Below the pieces are notes generated by a model. The model was not told the DNA's origin and ran no database searches. It worked only from the letters and a program-made list of their open reading frames with translations. The position numbers and the translations under genes are program-made. 64,000 nt of DNA from Mycolicibacterium psychrotolerans (GTDB lineage: Bacteria; Actinomycetota; Actinomycetes; Mycobacteriales; Mycobacteriaceae), in contig NZ_AP022574.1 in assembly GCF_010729305.1 (NCBI RefSeq), forward strand, positions 2,728,001-2,792,000. Direction: 5' to 3'. This document shows, piece after piece, positions 26,952 to 39,900 of the stretch (position 1 is the first letter of the stretch; every line of letters starts with the position of its first letter).

Positions 26952-27905
26952 TTACGACATCTGGGTACCGGCGCGTTCCGCCGGAACTCCCACAATCAAC
27001 GGCTTCCGCGCCGTTGCGATCACGTAATCGCCTATGCCCAAGGATCGTTCCCAAAACTCTACGCCGCGGCACTGGGCTCGATCGTCGTCGGTGATGTCCA
27101 CGACCACTTCATCAATCTTCTGTTTCCGTTCGACGCGCTGCTGGGCGTACTTGGCCATCCCGGGAAACACATCTGAGCGGATGGACTCGACGCTGACGTC
27201 GTCGAATCCGGCGGCAATCAGATGCTGGGGATATGCCTCACGGTCATAGAAATTGGCTTCGGGGAAGTGCGCGTATCTCCTGCCGAAGGCCGCCCTTCTC
27301 CGGCCGGCCGTCCGCCCGGGACAGGGCAGCATGTCAGCGAGCGCGATGGTTCCAGCCGGTTTGAGTACGCGGAATGCCTCGCGCAGGAAGTCTTCCCGGG
27401 TATCGAAGTTGAATGCGGATTCCAATGCGAGGACCTTGTCGAACGATTCGTCGGGAAACTCCAACGCCGTCGCGGAACCGAGCCGAATGTCGATTCGATC
27501 CGCTAATCCGCGCTCGGCGACGCGTTCACGGCTCTTCTCGACGTGGACCGGGGTGATGTCGATGCACGTGATGCGTGCCAGCTTGAAACGGTCGACGAGG
27601 ACGAAGTCCTGCTCCGCGAAACCGACTCCGACGTCGAGGACTTCGTCGGTTGGTTGCAGCCCGGCCCGTGTTCCGAGAAGCTCGACCATCGCGGCGCACG
27701 CTTGCGGGTAGGTGCGCGCTTCCTTCCAGTAACCGATGTTCAGCCACCGCGGCTTGGAGTCGTCGGCATACCCTTCATCCATGAAGTCGATGACGTCGTC
27801 GCCGAGTGTCGTGTAGTAAGCCGCGGCGTTCTTCTGACGTACCAGGCTGAAAGAGCGGACGAACGCCAACCAATTCCAGTAGATAGCCAGGGCAACTTTG
27901 CGCAT
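26952..27905 (-). CDS. SAM-dependent methyltransferase at the end of the NRPS operon
   Basis: Class I methyltransferase of 317 aa. The N-terminal ~50 residues are hydrophobic/basic (MRKVALAIYWNWLAFVRSF). Then come WLNIGYWKEARTYPQACAAM, motif I EVLDVGVGFAEQDF, CIDITPVHVEKS, DIRLGSATALEFPDESFDKVLALESAFNFDTREDF and LKPAGTIALADML. This arrangement resembles O-/C-methyltransferases of the tocopherol/sarcosine type found in secondary-metabolite loci. ATG 27905 follows GGGAG and lies 23 bp after the NRPS stop on the same strand, so it should be co-transcribed. It probably methylates the lipopeptide or its fatty acyl part. The acceptor is unknown. Confidence 0.85.
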   Translation of the reverse strand: MRKVALAIYWNWLAFVRSFSLVRQKNAAAYYTTLGDDVIDFMDEGYADDSKPRWLNIGYWKEARTYPQACAAMVELLGTRAGLQPTDEVLDVGVGFAEQDFVLVDRFKLARITCIDITPVHVEKSRERVAERGLADRIDIRLGSATALEFPDESFDKVLALESAFNFDTREDFLREAFRVLKPAGTIALADMLPCPGRTAGRRRAAFGRRYAHFPEANFYDREAYPQHLIAAGFDDVSVESIRSDVFPGMAKYAQQRVERKQKIDEVVVDITDDDRAQCRGVEFWERSLGIGDYVIATARKPLIVGVPAERAGTQMS

Positions 27906-27928
27906 GTCGTTTCTCCCTTTCCAAGCGG

Positions 27929-30900
27929 TTAGAGCAGTCCCAGCAACTGCAGGTCGGTGACGTACTTGTTGATGACCGGCGCCGTGATGTGTGGGATGTC
28001 ATTGTCGGGGCCGATTTTCGCTTCTTGCACCGCAACCCGGAATCGGTCCACCGGCGCGAAGGATCCGCTGCTCGGCTCTGCGGGCTGCACATACTGGGCA
28101 GTGCGCAGCGGCAGCACCCACTGCAATGAGTGCTGTCGCTGCCGATCCGGCAGGGAGCGCAGGCCGGTCTCGAACCGCTGCAACCACTCAACAAAATCAT
28201 CGATGCGTTCGATCGGGTGACCGGCCTCAATCAGCCAGTCGACGTACTCGTCGAAGCCGATGCCGTCGTCGTGCGGGTTCATCACGTGATAGGTCTGGAA
28301 CCCGCTGGCCGCCGGGGCCGCGAGTGTGGCGAGCGCTTCAGCGACGAATTCGACGGGCAGCGCGTCGACGTGAGCGCGTTGCCGGTTGCCCTCGGCGTCG
28401 AGTCGGTAGAACGAGTTCGGCGCCACCCCGGCGGCGACGAGGCTCAGCAGCGCCCGAGTGAACATGTCCGACATATTGAGCTGACCCGCATATGACGTGT
28501 CAGCCAGGATCATGTCGCATCGAAAAACCGTGACCGGCAGGCCACATTCGTCGTGTGCCTCGCGCAACAGCACCTCGCCGGCCCACTTGCTGTTGGCGTA
28601 ACCGTTGCCGAAGCTGTCCTCGACCCTGCGAGTGGAGCTGATGATTCGAATGTCGGCATCCTCGGTGAACGCCGAAGGCTCGATCTCGTTCCCCACGCCG
28701 CTCGTCGACACGTAGCTGTAACCCTTGATCCTTGCGGTGAGCGCGATCCGGATCAGCTCAGCGGTGCCCACGACGTTGGGATGAAACAGCTCGCGGTAGG
28801 GCAGCAGGCCATTGACCATGGCCGCGGGGTCGACGATCAGATCGACGGTTTCGGCCAGCCGCTGCCAAGTCTGCTGTGAAAGACCGAGGTTGGCTTCGCC
28901 CTTGTCGCCCGCGACAACCTCCAGGTGACGGACGGCCAGGTCCTGAAAGTGCTGCAACAACTTCGGATCGCCGCTATCGAAGGTCTTCTCGAGACGGCGC
29001 CGCGCATCCTCGTCGGACTTGGCTCGCACCAGGCAGATCAGCGTGCCGTCGACCAGTTGCATCCGCCGCAGCCATTCCAGGGCCAGGTAACGCCCGAGGA
29101 AGCCGGTCGCCCCAGTCAGTAGGACCGCCCGCGGCTCAGCGCTGGGCCGGGGTAGTGCCGGTGCCGCGTTCAGTGTCTTGGCGTCGATGAACTTGTCCAG
29201 CGTCAGGTCGGAGGCGTGCACCTCGGTGCTGTCGCGACCGTGGACGGACGCAAAGTCGGGGCCTGTTGAGTTGGCAGTTCTGCCCAACTGCCGGCTCAAG
29301 CTTCGCACCGACGGCGCGTCGAATACCGTGCGTACCGAAAGGTCGAAGCCAAGCGCCGCCTTGATCGCTGCGACCAGCCGCATAGCGGAGAGCGAGTCGC
29401 CACCGAGGTCGAAGAACGAGTCGTCGACGCCGACCCGGTCTAGACCCAGCATCTGGGCGTATATGTCGGCGATGATCTTCTCGGCCTGGGTCTGCGGTGC
29501 CTGGAAGGGTGTCGCGGTGAACACCGGTGTCGGCAACGCTTTACGGTCGAGCTTGCCCGACGAGGTCAATGGAAAGTCCTCCAGCACCACGATGTGCGCG
29601 GGCACCATGTATTCGGGCAACCGCCCAGTCAACTGCTGACGCACCGCGCTGATCGTGGTGTTGGCGTGTGGGTTGTTGGCATGGGCGGTGCGCTGGCCGA
29701 CTCCGATTGCGGGTAGGAAGACATCGCTGAGCCGCGTACTGTGCTCTGGGTCAGAGTCGGTGGGGGTGTCGAAGACGGCGTCGAGGGTGCCGGTTTCGGC
29801 GCCCCATGTCACGGCGACGCGGTAACCGGTACTTTCGCCGAGACGGTGCAATTCTTCCGGGGCTGCGGCGCCGGTGGTGCTTTCGGCGAGTGCGTCGGCC
29901 AGGGGTAGCCCGGCGGCGAGAGCCCGTTCGATGTGGACGTCGGTGACCACTCCGGCGTGTGGGATCCCTGTGATGCGGACGGAGGCGGGGCGTTGGGACG
30001 TCAACCGGGTCTGCAGTCCAGCCAGACCCGCGCACTGGGTCCAGGTCCAGCTGGGTGCGGCCGCCAGTGATCGTACCGGTGTCGGGATCTTGTGGATGAT
30101 GACGTCGTAGCGATACCGGTTCAATTCGTTGTCGGCCAGTCCGTGTTTGACCTGGATGTCGACTCCGGCGACGGACGCCGCGTGGTCTGCGGCCCAAGTC
30201 GTGAAGAACTCCGGGGCCAGCAGCAGTTCGTGTTCGCTGATCATGGCGCGCTGTACTCGTTGGCGGATTTCGTCGGGGTCGGTGGAGCCGGCGCGAGCGA
30301 GCGCAACTGCGGTTTGGAATGCGCCCTGCAAAGTGTGGTTACGGATGTCGCCGAGGAACAGTGACCCGCCGGGCGCCAACAGCTTCACGGCGTCGTCGAT
30401 GAGGTCGGCCAGGTACTCCCGATTCGGGAAGTACTGGATAACCGAGTTGAGAATGATTGTGTCGAAGTAGTTTTGGGGCAGGGTCTCGGTGACGTGTGCG
30501 GGTTGGGCCAGTAACCGAACCCGATCACGCCAGGGCAGCTGCGACTGCTCCAGCGCACGACCGAGGTTGTCGATGGCCGCCGCCGACGCATCCGTGGCAA
30601 CGTACTCTTCGCACTGCGGGGCGATCTGCGACAGAACCAACCCCGAGCCTGCGCCGATCTCCAGAACTCGGCGTGGCCGCAGGCCCATGATCCTGTCCAC
30701 GGTGGCCGCACGCCACTCCTGCATCTCCGCCAACGGAATCGGATCGTCGGTGTAGCTGCTGTTCCAACCCCGGAAATCCATGCCGAACCCCGACGCGCCG
30801 ACCTCGGCGTCGTACAGTTCGTCGTATACGTGCTGCCACTGTTCAACGATTTCGATGTCGTCATCGGAGCTGGTGTGCTCGAGGGTGATGTAGCCGACGA

Positions 30901-33900
30901 GGTGGGCGCCGGTGTTGCCGTGATGCACGGTGACGGCCGCCTGGCCGACCTGCGGGCAGGCCAGTAGGCTGTTCTCGATCTCGCCGAGCTCGATGCGATA
31001 CCCGCGGATCTTGACCTGTTCGTCAGCACGCCCCAGGTATTGCAGCTGCCCGTCGGCGCCCCAACGCACCAGGTCCCCAGTGCGATAGATTCTGGTCCCG
31101 GGCGCGCCGAACGGAGACGCCACAAACCGCGACGCGGTCAAACCCGCCCGATGCCAATAGCCGCAGGCAACCCCGGACCCGGCCACATACAGCTCACCGA
31201 TCACCCCTGCCGGCACCGCCCGCAACCGCGGGTCCAACACGAAAAAGGCGAGATGCGCCAGCGGCAGTCCGATGGGGCTGGCGTTGGTGTCAACGTCGCT
31301 GTCGACGATCTCCCGGAATGAGGCATGCACCGTCGTCTCGGTGATTCCGTACATGTTGATAAGTCGCGGTAGCCGCGGATGGTTCTGCCGCCACAGCCGA
31401 AGACGCTGCGGGTCAAACGCTTCGCCGCCGAAAACCACCGTCTGAAGCTTGAGCTGCTCGCCCAGCTGGGGCTGGAGCGCGTCGGCGGTTTGCAGCGCAT
31501 AGAACGCCGACGGGGTCCGGCTCAGGACTCCGACTTCTTCAGCGACCAGCAAGGCGTGGAAGTCTTCCGGTGAGCGCGCCACCGACTCGGAGACCACCAC
31601 CAGTCGCCCGCCGCGCAGTAGAGCACCCCAGATCTCCCAGACCGAGAAGTCGAAGGCCAGCGAATGACACTGGGTCCAGGCGCCCACGCCCGGCACGTCC
31701 GTGTCCAGTGCCCGCAGCAGCGCAGTGACGTTGTGGTGGGTCACCGCAACCCCTTTGGGGGCACCGGTGGTGCCTGACGTGTAGATGATGTAGGCGATGT
31801 CGGCCGGGTCCGGCGCGGGTAGCGCAGTGGTGGGCTGGGTGTCGACGCGCGGGTCGGCGATGTCGATGACCGCCAGATCGCGCCCGCCCAGCCGGCCACG
31901 CAGGTCTGCGGTGGTGATCACCGCGACCGGCGCGGCGTCGGCGAGCATGAACCCGATCCGGGCATCGGGCACCGCTGGGTCGATCGCCAGATAGGCGGCC
32001 CCGGTTTTGAGCACCGCCAGCATCGCGACGATCGCTTCAGCCGAACGCGAGAACAGCAACGCCACACACTGTCCCGGACCCGCGCCCTCACCAGACAGCA
32101 GCTGCCCCAACCGGTTCGACGCCTCATCGAGCTCCCGATAGGTCATGGAGCGGCCGGCGCAGGTCACCGCCACCGCCTCGGGTGTGCGTCCAACCTGGGC
32201 TGCCCACAGCAGCGGAATCGACTCATCGGCGGGTGCGGACTGGGTCAACGCCGCGCGGTTGCCCCACTCGTCGAGGTCGGCGTGTTCGTCGGCATCGAGC
32301 ACATCGATCGACGACAACCGCGCCGCAGGATCGGAGATCATCCCCGCCAGGACGCGTTCGAATCGAACGATCAGCGCCTCGATGCTGCCTGTATCGAAGA
32401 CATCGGTTCGGAATTCCACCGCTCCGCCGATCCCGGCGGGCTCACCGTCCGCGGTGAAGTGTTCTGCCAGGTTGAAGAGCAGGTCCATGCGGGCGGTGTG
32501 GGTGTCCATCGGCACATGGGCGCCGTGCAGATCACCCAACGCCGGCCCGCCGGCCGGGTCACCGGTATGTGCAGGCAGGTTCTGCCAGCCCAACATCACC
32601 TGAATCAGCGGGTGATGGGTCAGACTGCGGGCCGGGTTGAGACGCTCCACCAGCACCTCGAACGGCACATCTTGATGCTCGAAGGCGGCCAGACTGCGCT
32701 GGCGTACCTGGGCCAGCAACTCGGCGAAGCTGGGATTGCCGGTCACATCCACCCGGAGCACCAACGTGTTGACGAAGAACCCGACCAGCTCGTCGAGCGC
32801 GGGATCGCCGCGTCCGGCGATCGGGAAGCCCACCGCCACATCGGAACTCGCACTCAGCCCGGACAGCAGCACTGCTAGGGCGGCCTGAACCACCATGAAG
32901 CTGGTGGCGCTGTGCTCGTGGGCGACAGCACGCACCCGCTGATGCAACTCCGCGGGCCAGTCCATCGCCACACTGGCACCGCGGTAGTCAGCGACCACCG
33001 GATAGGGCCGATCGGTGGGCAGCTGCAGATAATCCGGCATCCCGGCAAGCGCATCCCGCCAGTAAGCCACCTGCGCGGCGATCGGGCTGTGACTGTCGTG
33101 GAGATCACCGAACCTCGCGCGCTGCCACAACGTGTAATCGACGTACTGCACCGACAATGGCGCCCACTCCGGAGCCAGACCCTGCTGCCGCGCTTGATAC
33201 GCCGCCCCGATGTCCCTGATCATCGGGGCCACCGACCACCCGTCAAAAGCGATGTGGTGCACGACAATTGCGATGACATACTGCTCGGGACCTACGCAAT
33301 AGATCTGCGCCCGAACGGGGATCTCGGTCGACAGGTCGAATCGGTACACCGCCAGCGCCATCAACTCGCGGGCCACGTCTCGCTCAGGCAAGGACACCAC
33401 CGCTTCGTCCCCGCGCCTCCACATCCCCGGTCGGGGCGGCAGAACCTGCTGGAACGGCACACCGTCGGTGTCGGGGAATACGGTGCGCAGCGATTCGTGG
33501 CGAGCGATGACGTCGTCGAGGGCTGTTCCCAGCGCCTCGGAATCCAGTGGACCGTCAATGCGAAGCGCGGTCGGCATGTTGTAAGTCGCAGCCCCGGCCT
33601 GGAACCGGTCGAGGAACCACAACCGGTTCTGGGCGAAGGACAGCGGAAGCACCGCGGGCCGCGGTCCGGCCACCAACGGGTCGCGTCGTTTCCCCGCTGC
33701 GCCGATGTGGGGGGCCAGCTGGGCAATCGTGGGCGCGTCGAACAGGGTGCGCACCGCGAGGTCGGCGTCCAGGCCGGTGTTGATCGCGGCGACCAGGCGC
33801 ATCGCCGACAGCGAATCACCGCCCAGAGCGAAGATCGAGTCGTCGACGCCGACCCGGTCAACGCCGAGGACCTGGGCGTAGATGCCGGCCAGGATCTCCT

Positions 33901-36900
33901 CGACGGCGTTGGTGGGGGCGCGGTAGTGCCCGACATCGGTGTATTCGGGTGCCGGCAGGGCGCGGGCGTCGACTTTGCCGTTGACCGTCAAGGGCAGCGT
34001 GTCGAGGACCACTATCGCGGTCGGCACCGCGTACGCCGGCAGCCGCGCAGCTAGCCTCATCCGCAATTCAACGGGATCGACGGTCCCGATTTGGGTTTCG
34101 GTGACATAGCCGACGAGGCGTTTGTCGCCGGGACGATCTTCGCGGGTGATGACCACCGCTTGATCGATGCCGTCGAGCGCGGTCAGAGCAGTCTGGATTT
34201 CGCCGAGTTCGATCCGATACCCGCGGATCTTGACCTGCTCGTCGGCGCGCCCGAGATAGTGCAGCTGCCCACCGGCGTCCCAGCGCACCAGGTCGCCGGT
34301 GCGATACATGCGGGTTCCGGGCGCCCCGAACGGGCACGCGATGAACCGTGCGGCGGTCAAAGCCGCCCGGCCGAGGTAGCCGACGCCCACGCCGTGGCCG
34401 GCCACATACAACTCGCCGACCACCCCGGTTGGCACCGGGCGGAGCCAGCCGTCGAGGACGAACAGCGCCGCGGTCGACACCGGCGCACCAATCGGCGGCG
34501 GTCCCGAGCCGTCCGTCAGCGGTGCGGTCATCGACGCATAGATCGTGGTCTCGGTGGGCCCGTAGGCGTTGATCATCACTCGCCCGGGCGCCCAGCGGTC
34601 GACCACGTCGGCGGGGCAGGCCTCACCGCCGAGCACCAGCGCCGCCGACTCCAAGCCCGCCGGGGACAGTGCGGTCACCGCCGTGGGGGTTTGGGTGAGT
34701 ACGTTGACCCGCTCGGCAACCAACAGGTCGTGGAAGTCGTCCGGGGAGCTGACCACCTCATCCGGCACGACCACCAGCCGGCCGCCGCCGAGCAGTGCGG
34801 CCCAGATCTCCCACACCGAGAAGTCGAACGCATAGGAATGGCATTGCGTCCACACCTGCTCCGATGGCAGGACTGGGGGCGACGACTGCGCCACGTGGGC
34901 CAGGTTCTGGTGGGTGATGGCAACACCTTTGGGCACACCGGTGGTACCCGAGGTGTAGATCAGGTAAGCGATATCGTCCGGGGCTGGGGCCGGCAATGCC
35001 GTGCCCGGATAGTTCTGGATTCGCGGGTCGTCGAATTCGATGACGGTCAGTTCGCAGCCGTCCAGCCGCGATCGCAGGTCCGCGGTAGTGACGGCCGCGG
35101 TCGGGACGGCGTCGGCGAGCATGAACTCGATCCGGGCGTCGGGCACCGCCGTGTCGATCGCCAGGTAGGCGCCCCCGGTCTTGAGCACCGCCAGCATCGC
35201 CCCGAGCACCCCGGCAGAGCGCTCTGACAGCAGCGCCACACACCGTCCCGGGCCCACACCGTGATCAATAAGCAGATGTGCCAATCGATTCGATGATTCA
35301 TCGAGCTCGCGGTACGTCAGGGACCGGCCCCCGCTGGTCACCGCTACCGCCTCAGGTGTGCGCGCGACCTGGGCTGCCCACAGCACCGGAATCGACACAG
35401 CGGTGAGGGCGGGCCGGGTCAACATCGCCCGATTACCGAACTGGTCCAGCCGGGCATGCTCACCGCCGTCGAGCACATCGATCGACACCAGTCGCCGGCC
35501 TGGGCCGGCCGTCATCGCCGCCAGCACCCGCTCGAATTGCTCGATCACTGTCCGGATGCGGTCCGCGTCGAAGATGTCGGTGTCGAATTCGACGCGCAGG
35601 CCCAGCTGCGGTCCCGGCGAGGCTTGCAGGGTCAGCGGGTAGTGGTTGGATTCGCGGATGGCGATGTCGGTGATGGCCAACTCGTCGGTGCCGGCCAATG
35701 CGTCGGTGTCGATCGGGTAGTTCTCGTAGACGAACAGGGTGTCGAACAGCTGGTCGTGACCGGTGGCGCGGTGAATCTCGCTGAGACCCAGATGCTGATG
35801 CTCCAGCGTGTGGTGGTGTGCACTGTGCAGTTGGCTGATCAGCTCGGCGACGGTGGTGGCCGCCGTGACAGACGCGCGCACCGGCACCGTGTTGATCAAC
35901 AGGCCGACAATGGATTCCGCACCGGCGACGTCGGTGGGCCGTCCGGAGACCGCGGTGCCGAAGACGACGTCATGGTTGCCGGTCAGCCACGTCAGCAGCT
36001 GCGCCCAGGCACCCTGCAATACGGTGTTGACCGTGGTGTGACACGAGCGAGCGAGCTCGCCCAGCGCCTGCGTGGTCTCCGCAGAAACCCGGTGCGTTTC
36101 GACGCTTCGCCCGCCCAGCCCCAACCGGGTCGGTGGCCCGACCAGGGTAGGGGTGTCGAAGCCGGCCAGCACCTCCTTCCACGCCGCCTGGGCGGCCTCG
36201 CGGTCGCGCTCGGCCAGCCAGCCGACCAAGCGGCGATAGGACCCGGCCGCAGGAAGTCGGTGACCGTGATAGCCGGCGAATACTTCCCCCAGCAGGATCG
36301 GCAGCGACCAGCCGTCGAGTACGAGGTGGTGATTGGTCAGCACAACCCGGTGCCCATCTGTCCCGATGTGCACCAGAGCCACCCGAAAGGCCGGCGGATG
36401 GTCAAGGTCGCAGACCGCGGCACGCTCGGCAGCACACAGCTTCTCAATCTGCTCACCGGCATCCCCACCGCTTCCGCTGAGGTCGATGTACCGCCACGAG
36501 GCCTCGGGGTCGGCCGGGATGATCTGCACTGGCTCGTCGAACTGTTGGCAGAATCGGACGGCCAGGTTGGGGTGCCGGCTGAGCACGGTGTGCATCGCAT
36601 CGCGCAACCGGTCCGGGTCCAACGGCCCGGTGACGGTGATGTCGAGTTGCATCGCATACACATCGTCATGGCTGCCCTGTGTGGCGTGGAAGAGCAGTCC
36701 CTGCTGCAGCGGGGTCAGTGGCAGGATGTCGGCGATCCGGAATTGCTGGTCGAGCTGGTCGATCTGGTGTTGGGTCAGCTGGGCCGGGGCGATATCGGAG
36801 GGGGTCAACCCGCCCCCGCCGTGTTCGACGTGAGCACAGATGCCGGCCAACGCCTCGAACCACAGCCGCCCCAGCCGGCTGATCTGGGTGGCATCGAGTG

Positions 36901-39900
36901 CCGAGGTGGCCCACAGCCAGTTGGCGTGCAACCGGGGGCCCGCGGCGGCGTCGATGACGCCGGCGTTGAGTTCCACGGTGTGCGCCAACGACATCGGTAC
37001 CGCCGTGGCTGCGGCGACGGCCACCAGTCCGTCCTGGTCGACCCGCCACAGGTCATCGGCGAGTTCGCCGGTGCTGCCGCCGAGGCGGCCCAGGTAGTTG
37101 AATCCGATCACCGGGTCGGCACCGTCGAGATCGATGTCGGGGTTGAGGTAGCGCAGCAGACCGAAGGTCAAACCGTCAGGCAATGCGCGCAGTTGTTCCT
37201 TGGCGCTTTTGATGATGGGGCCCAGTGCCGCATCGCCGCTCATCACCTGTGCCCAACGCAACCCGTTGACCCCCAGCGCCACCGGATACTTGGTGGTGAA
37301 CCAGCCCACGGTGCGCGAGAGGTCCACATCGGCGGCCAGGCTCTCGTCGCGGCCATGACTTTCGACATCGACGCTGATGGGCGTACCGGTGCCCGAGAAC
37401 TCTGCGAACGCCAACCCGTAGGCGATCAACAAGATGTCCTGCACCCCGGCGTGGAATGCCGCGGGCACCGCACCGAGCAAGCGGCGGGTCGTCTCGACAT
37501 CCAGTTCTGCTGACCACCGTCCCGCACTCGCATAGGTGTCTGTGTCGGCTCGAGGTGCCGGCAGAACGGCGGGTACCCGCAACACCTGCCGCCAGGCCTC
37601 GGCCTGCTCCGCAACCACAGGGCTGTGTGCATGCTCGCCCAGCAACTCCGCCCACCGCCGGAAGGAGGTAACGGGCTGCGGCAGTGACACGGGTTGCCCG
37701 CTGTGGTGCTGCACCCAGCCGATGTTGATGTCTTCCAACAGGATCCGCCACGACACCCCATCAACGGCCAGATGATGAATTATCAACACCAACCGGCTGG
37801 TGTCACCGACCCACAGGGCAGTCAGCATCACCCCGGCGGCGGGGTTCAACCGCGACCGCGCCGCCACCACCGCCGCGTCGGATAACACATCCACGGCCTG
37901 CAAGCAGTCATCGGCATTCACCGCTCGAGCTGCGGGCGCCGACAATGACCAGCCTCCGCCGCCGTCGTCGACCGCGCGGAGCCGCAACATCGCGTGCCGA
38001 TCCAGCAGCGCCTGCAATACAAGCAACACATCGGCCTCGGTCACCCCAGGGGGCGCCTGCACCACCATCGTTTGATTGAACTGGTGGACAGCGCCCTCGA
38101 CGGTGTGCAGCCAGCTCATGATCGGAGTGACAGGTATCGGTCCGAGTCCCTCATCGACCGCGCGCGCCTCGCCGCCGGTGACTGCAGCGACCAGGGCCAG
38201 TCGGGCCACGGTCTGCTCGACGAAGATGTCGCGTGGGCGACAGGCCAAACCGGCCGCCCGGGCCTGCGCGACGACCTGCATCGAGGAGATACTGTCCCCG
38301 CCCAGGTCGAAGAACGACTCGTCGACACCGACCCGCTCGAGCCCCAGCACCTGGGCGTAGATGCCGGCAAGGATGTCCTCCACCGCATCGGACGGGGCGC
38401 GGTAACTAGCACCATCGATGTACTCCGGCGCCGGTAGCGCACGGATGTCGAGCTTGCCGTTGACCGTCACGGGCAACGCGTCGATCACCACGACCGCGGC
38501 CGGCACCATATACGGCGGCAACCGATCAGCCAGTGCCGCGCGGACAGCGGCCGGATCTGCGTTCCCGGTGATGTAGCCGACGAGGCGCTTGTCGCCGGGG
38601 CGATCCTCGCGAGCAATCGCTACCGCCTGATCGACGCCGTCCACATCGGCGAGCGCACTCTGGATCTCACCGAGCTCGATCCGATAGCCGCGGATCTTGA
38701 CCTGATCATCGGCACGCCCCAAGTACTGCAACTGCCCATCCGGGCGCCAACACACCAGATCCCCGGTGCGATACATCCGCGCCCCGGGCGCCCCGAACGG
38801 ACACGCCACAAACCGCGACGCAGTCAACCCGGTGCGGCCTACATACCCGTACGCCAGCCCGGCACCGGCAATGTACAACTCGCCGACCACCCGCTCTGGC
38901 ACCGGCCGTAACTGGTCGTCGAGTACGAACAACGCAGCCCTGACCACCGGTCTGCCGATCGGCACGCCCATGCCCGGCTGCAACGGTTCGCTGATGGCCA
39001 CACACATCGTCGTCTCGGTCGGGCCATACGCGTTGATCATCACCCGCCCGGGGGCCCACTGGTCCACCACTTCCGCGGGGCAGGTCTCACCGACCACCAC
39101 CAGGGCCGCCGACTCCAGGCCTTCGGGCTGCAACCCCCGCACCGCCGACGGGGTCTGGGTCAGGACACTGACTTGCTCGCTCACGAGCAGGTCGTGGAAT
39201 TCGTCGGGGGAGCCGACCACCGACTCGGGCGCCACCACGACGCACCCACCCCGCAACAGGGCACCGAAGATCTCCCACACGGAGACGTCGAAAGCCAAGG
39301 TATGGCACTGCAGCCACGCACCGCTGGTGGGCAGCCCTGCGTCCAGCGATCCGAGCAGTTGAGTGACGTTGAGGTGTGTTACCGCAACACCTTTGGGGAT
39401 ACCGGTAGTGCCCGAGGTGTAGATGATGTAGGCGATGTCGTCGGGTGCGGGGGACGGTAGCGGGGTGCTCGACTGAGCGTCGATGCAGGGGTCCGCGACG
39501 TCGACGACCGTCAGGCTCGCCCCACCCAGCCCGTCAACCCGATCCGCGGTGGTGACCACAGCGACCGGAGCGGCGTCGGTGATGATGAACTCTATCCGCG
39601 CCGCGGGAACGACCGGGTCAATCGGGAGGTAGGCGGCCCCGGTCTTGAGCACCGCCAGGATCGCCACCACCGCCTCGGTGCAACGCGAAAGCAGCAGCGC
39701 CACACACTGTCCGGGTCCAGCGCCATGCTGGGTCAACAGATGCGCCAACCGATTCGACGCCTCATCGAGCTGCCGGTAGCTGCACGACCGCTCCCCGAAA
39801 CGGATCGCGACCGCGTCGGGGCACGCGACGACATGTTCGGCGAACAGCGCCGGAATCGAGACGGCGGGAGGCGCGGGCTGGGTGAGCGCCGCCCGGTTGC

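Noticed and set aside
34091..37513. Long plus-strand frames opposite the NRPS genes
   Set aside because: Low-complexity Arg/His/Gly translations that mirror the NRPS codon bias; same shadows recur at each module.
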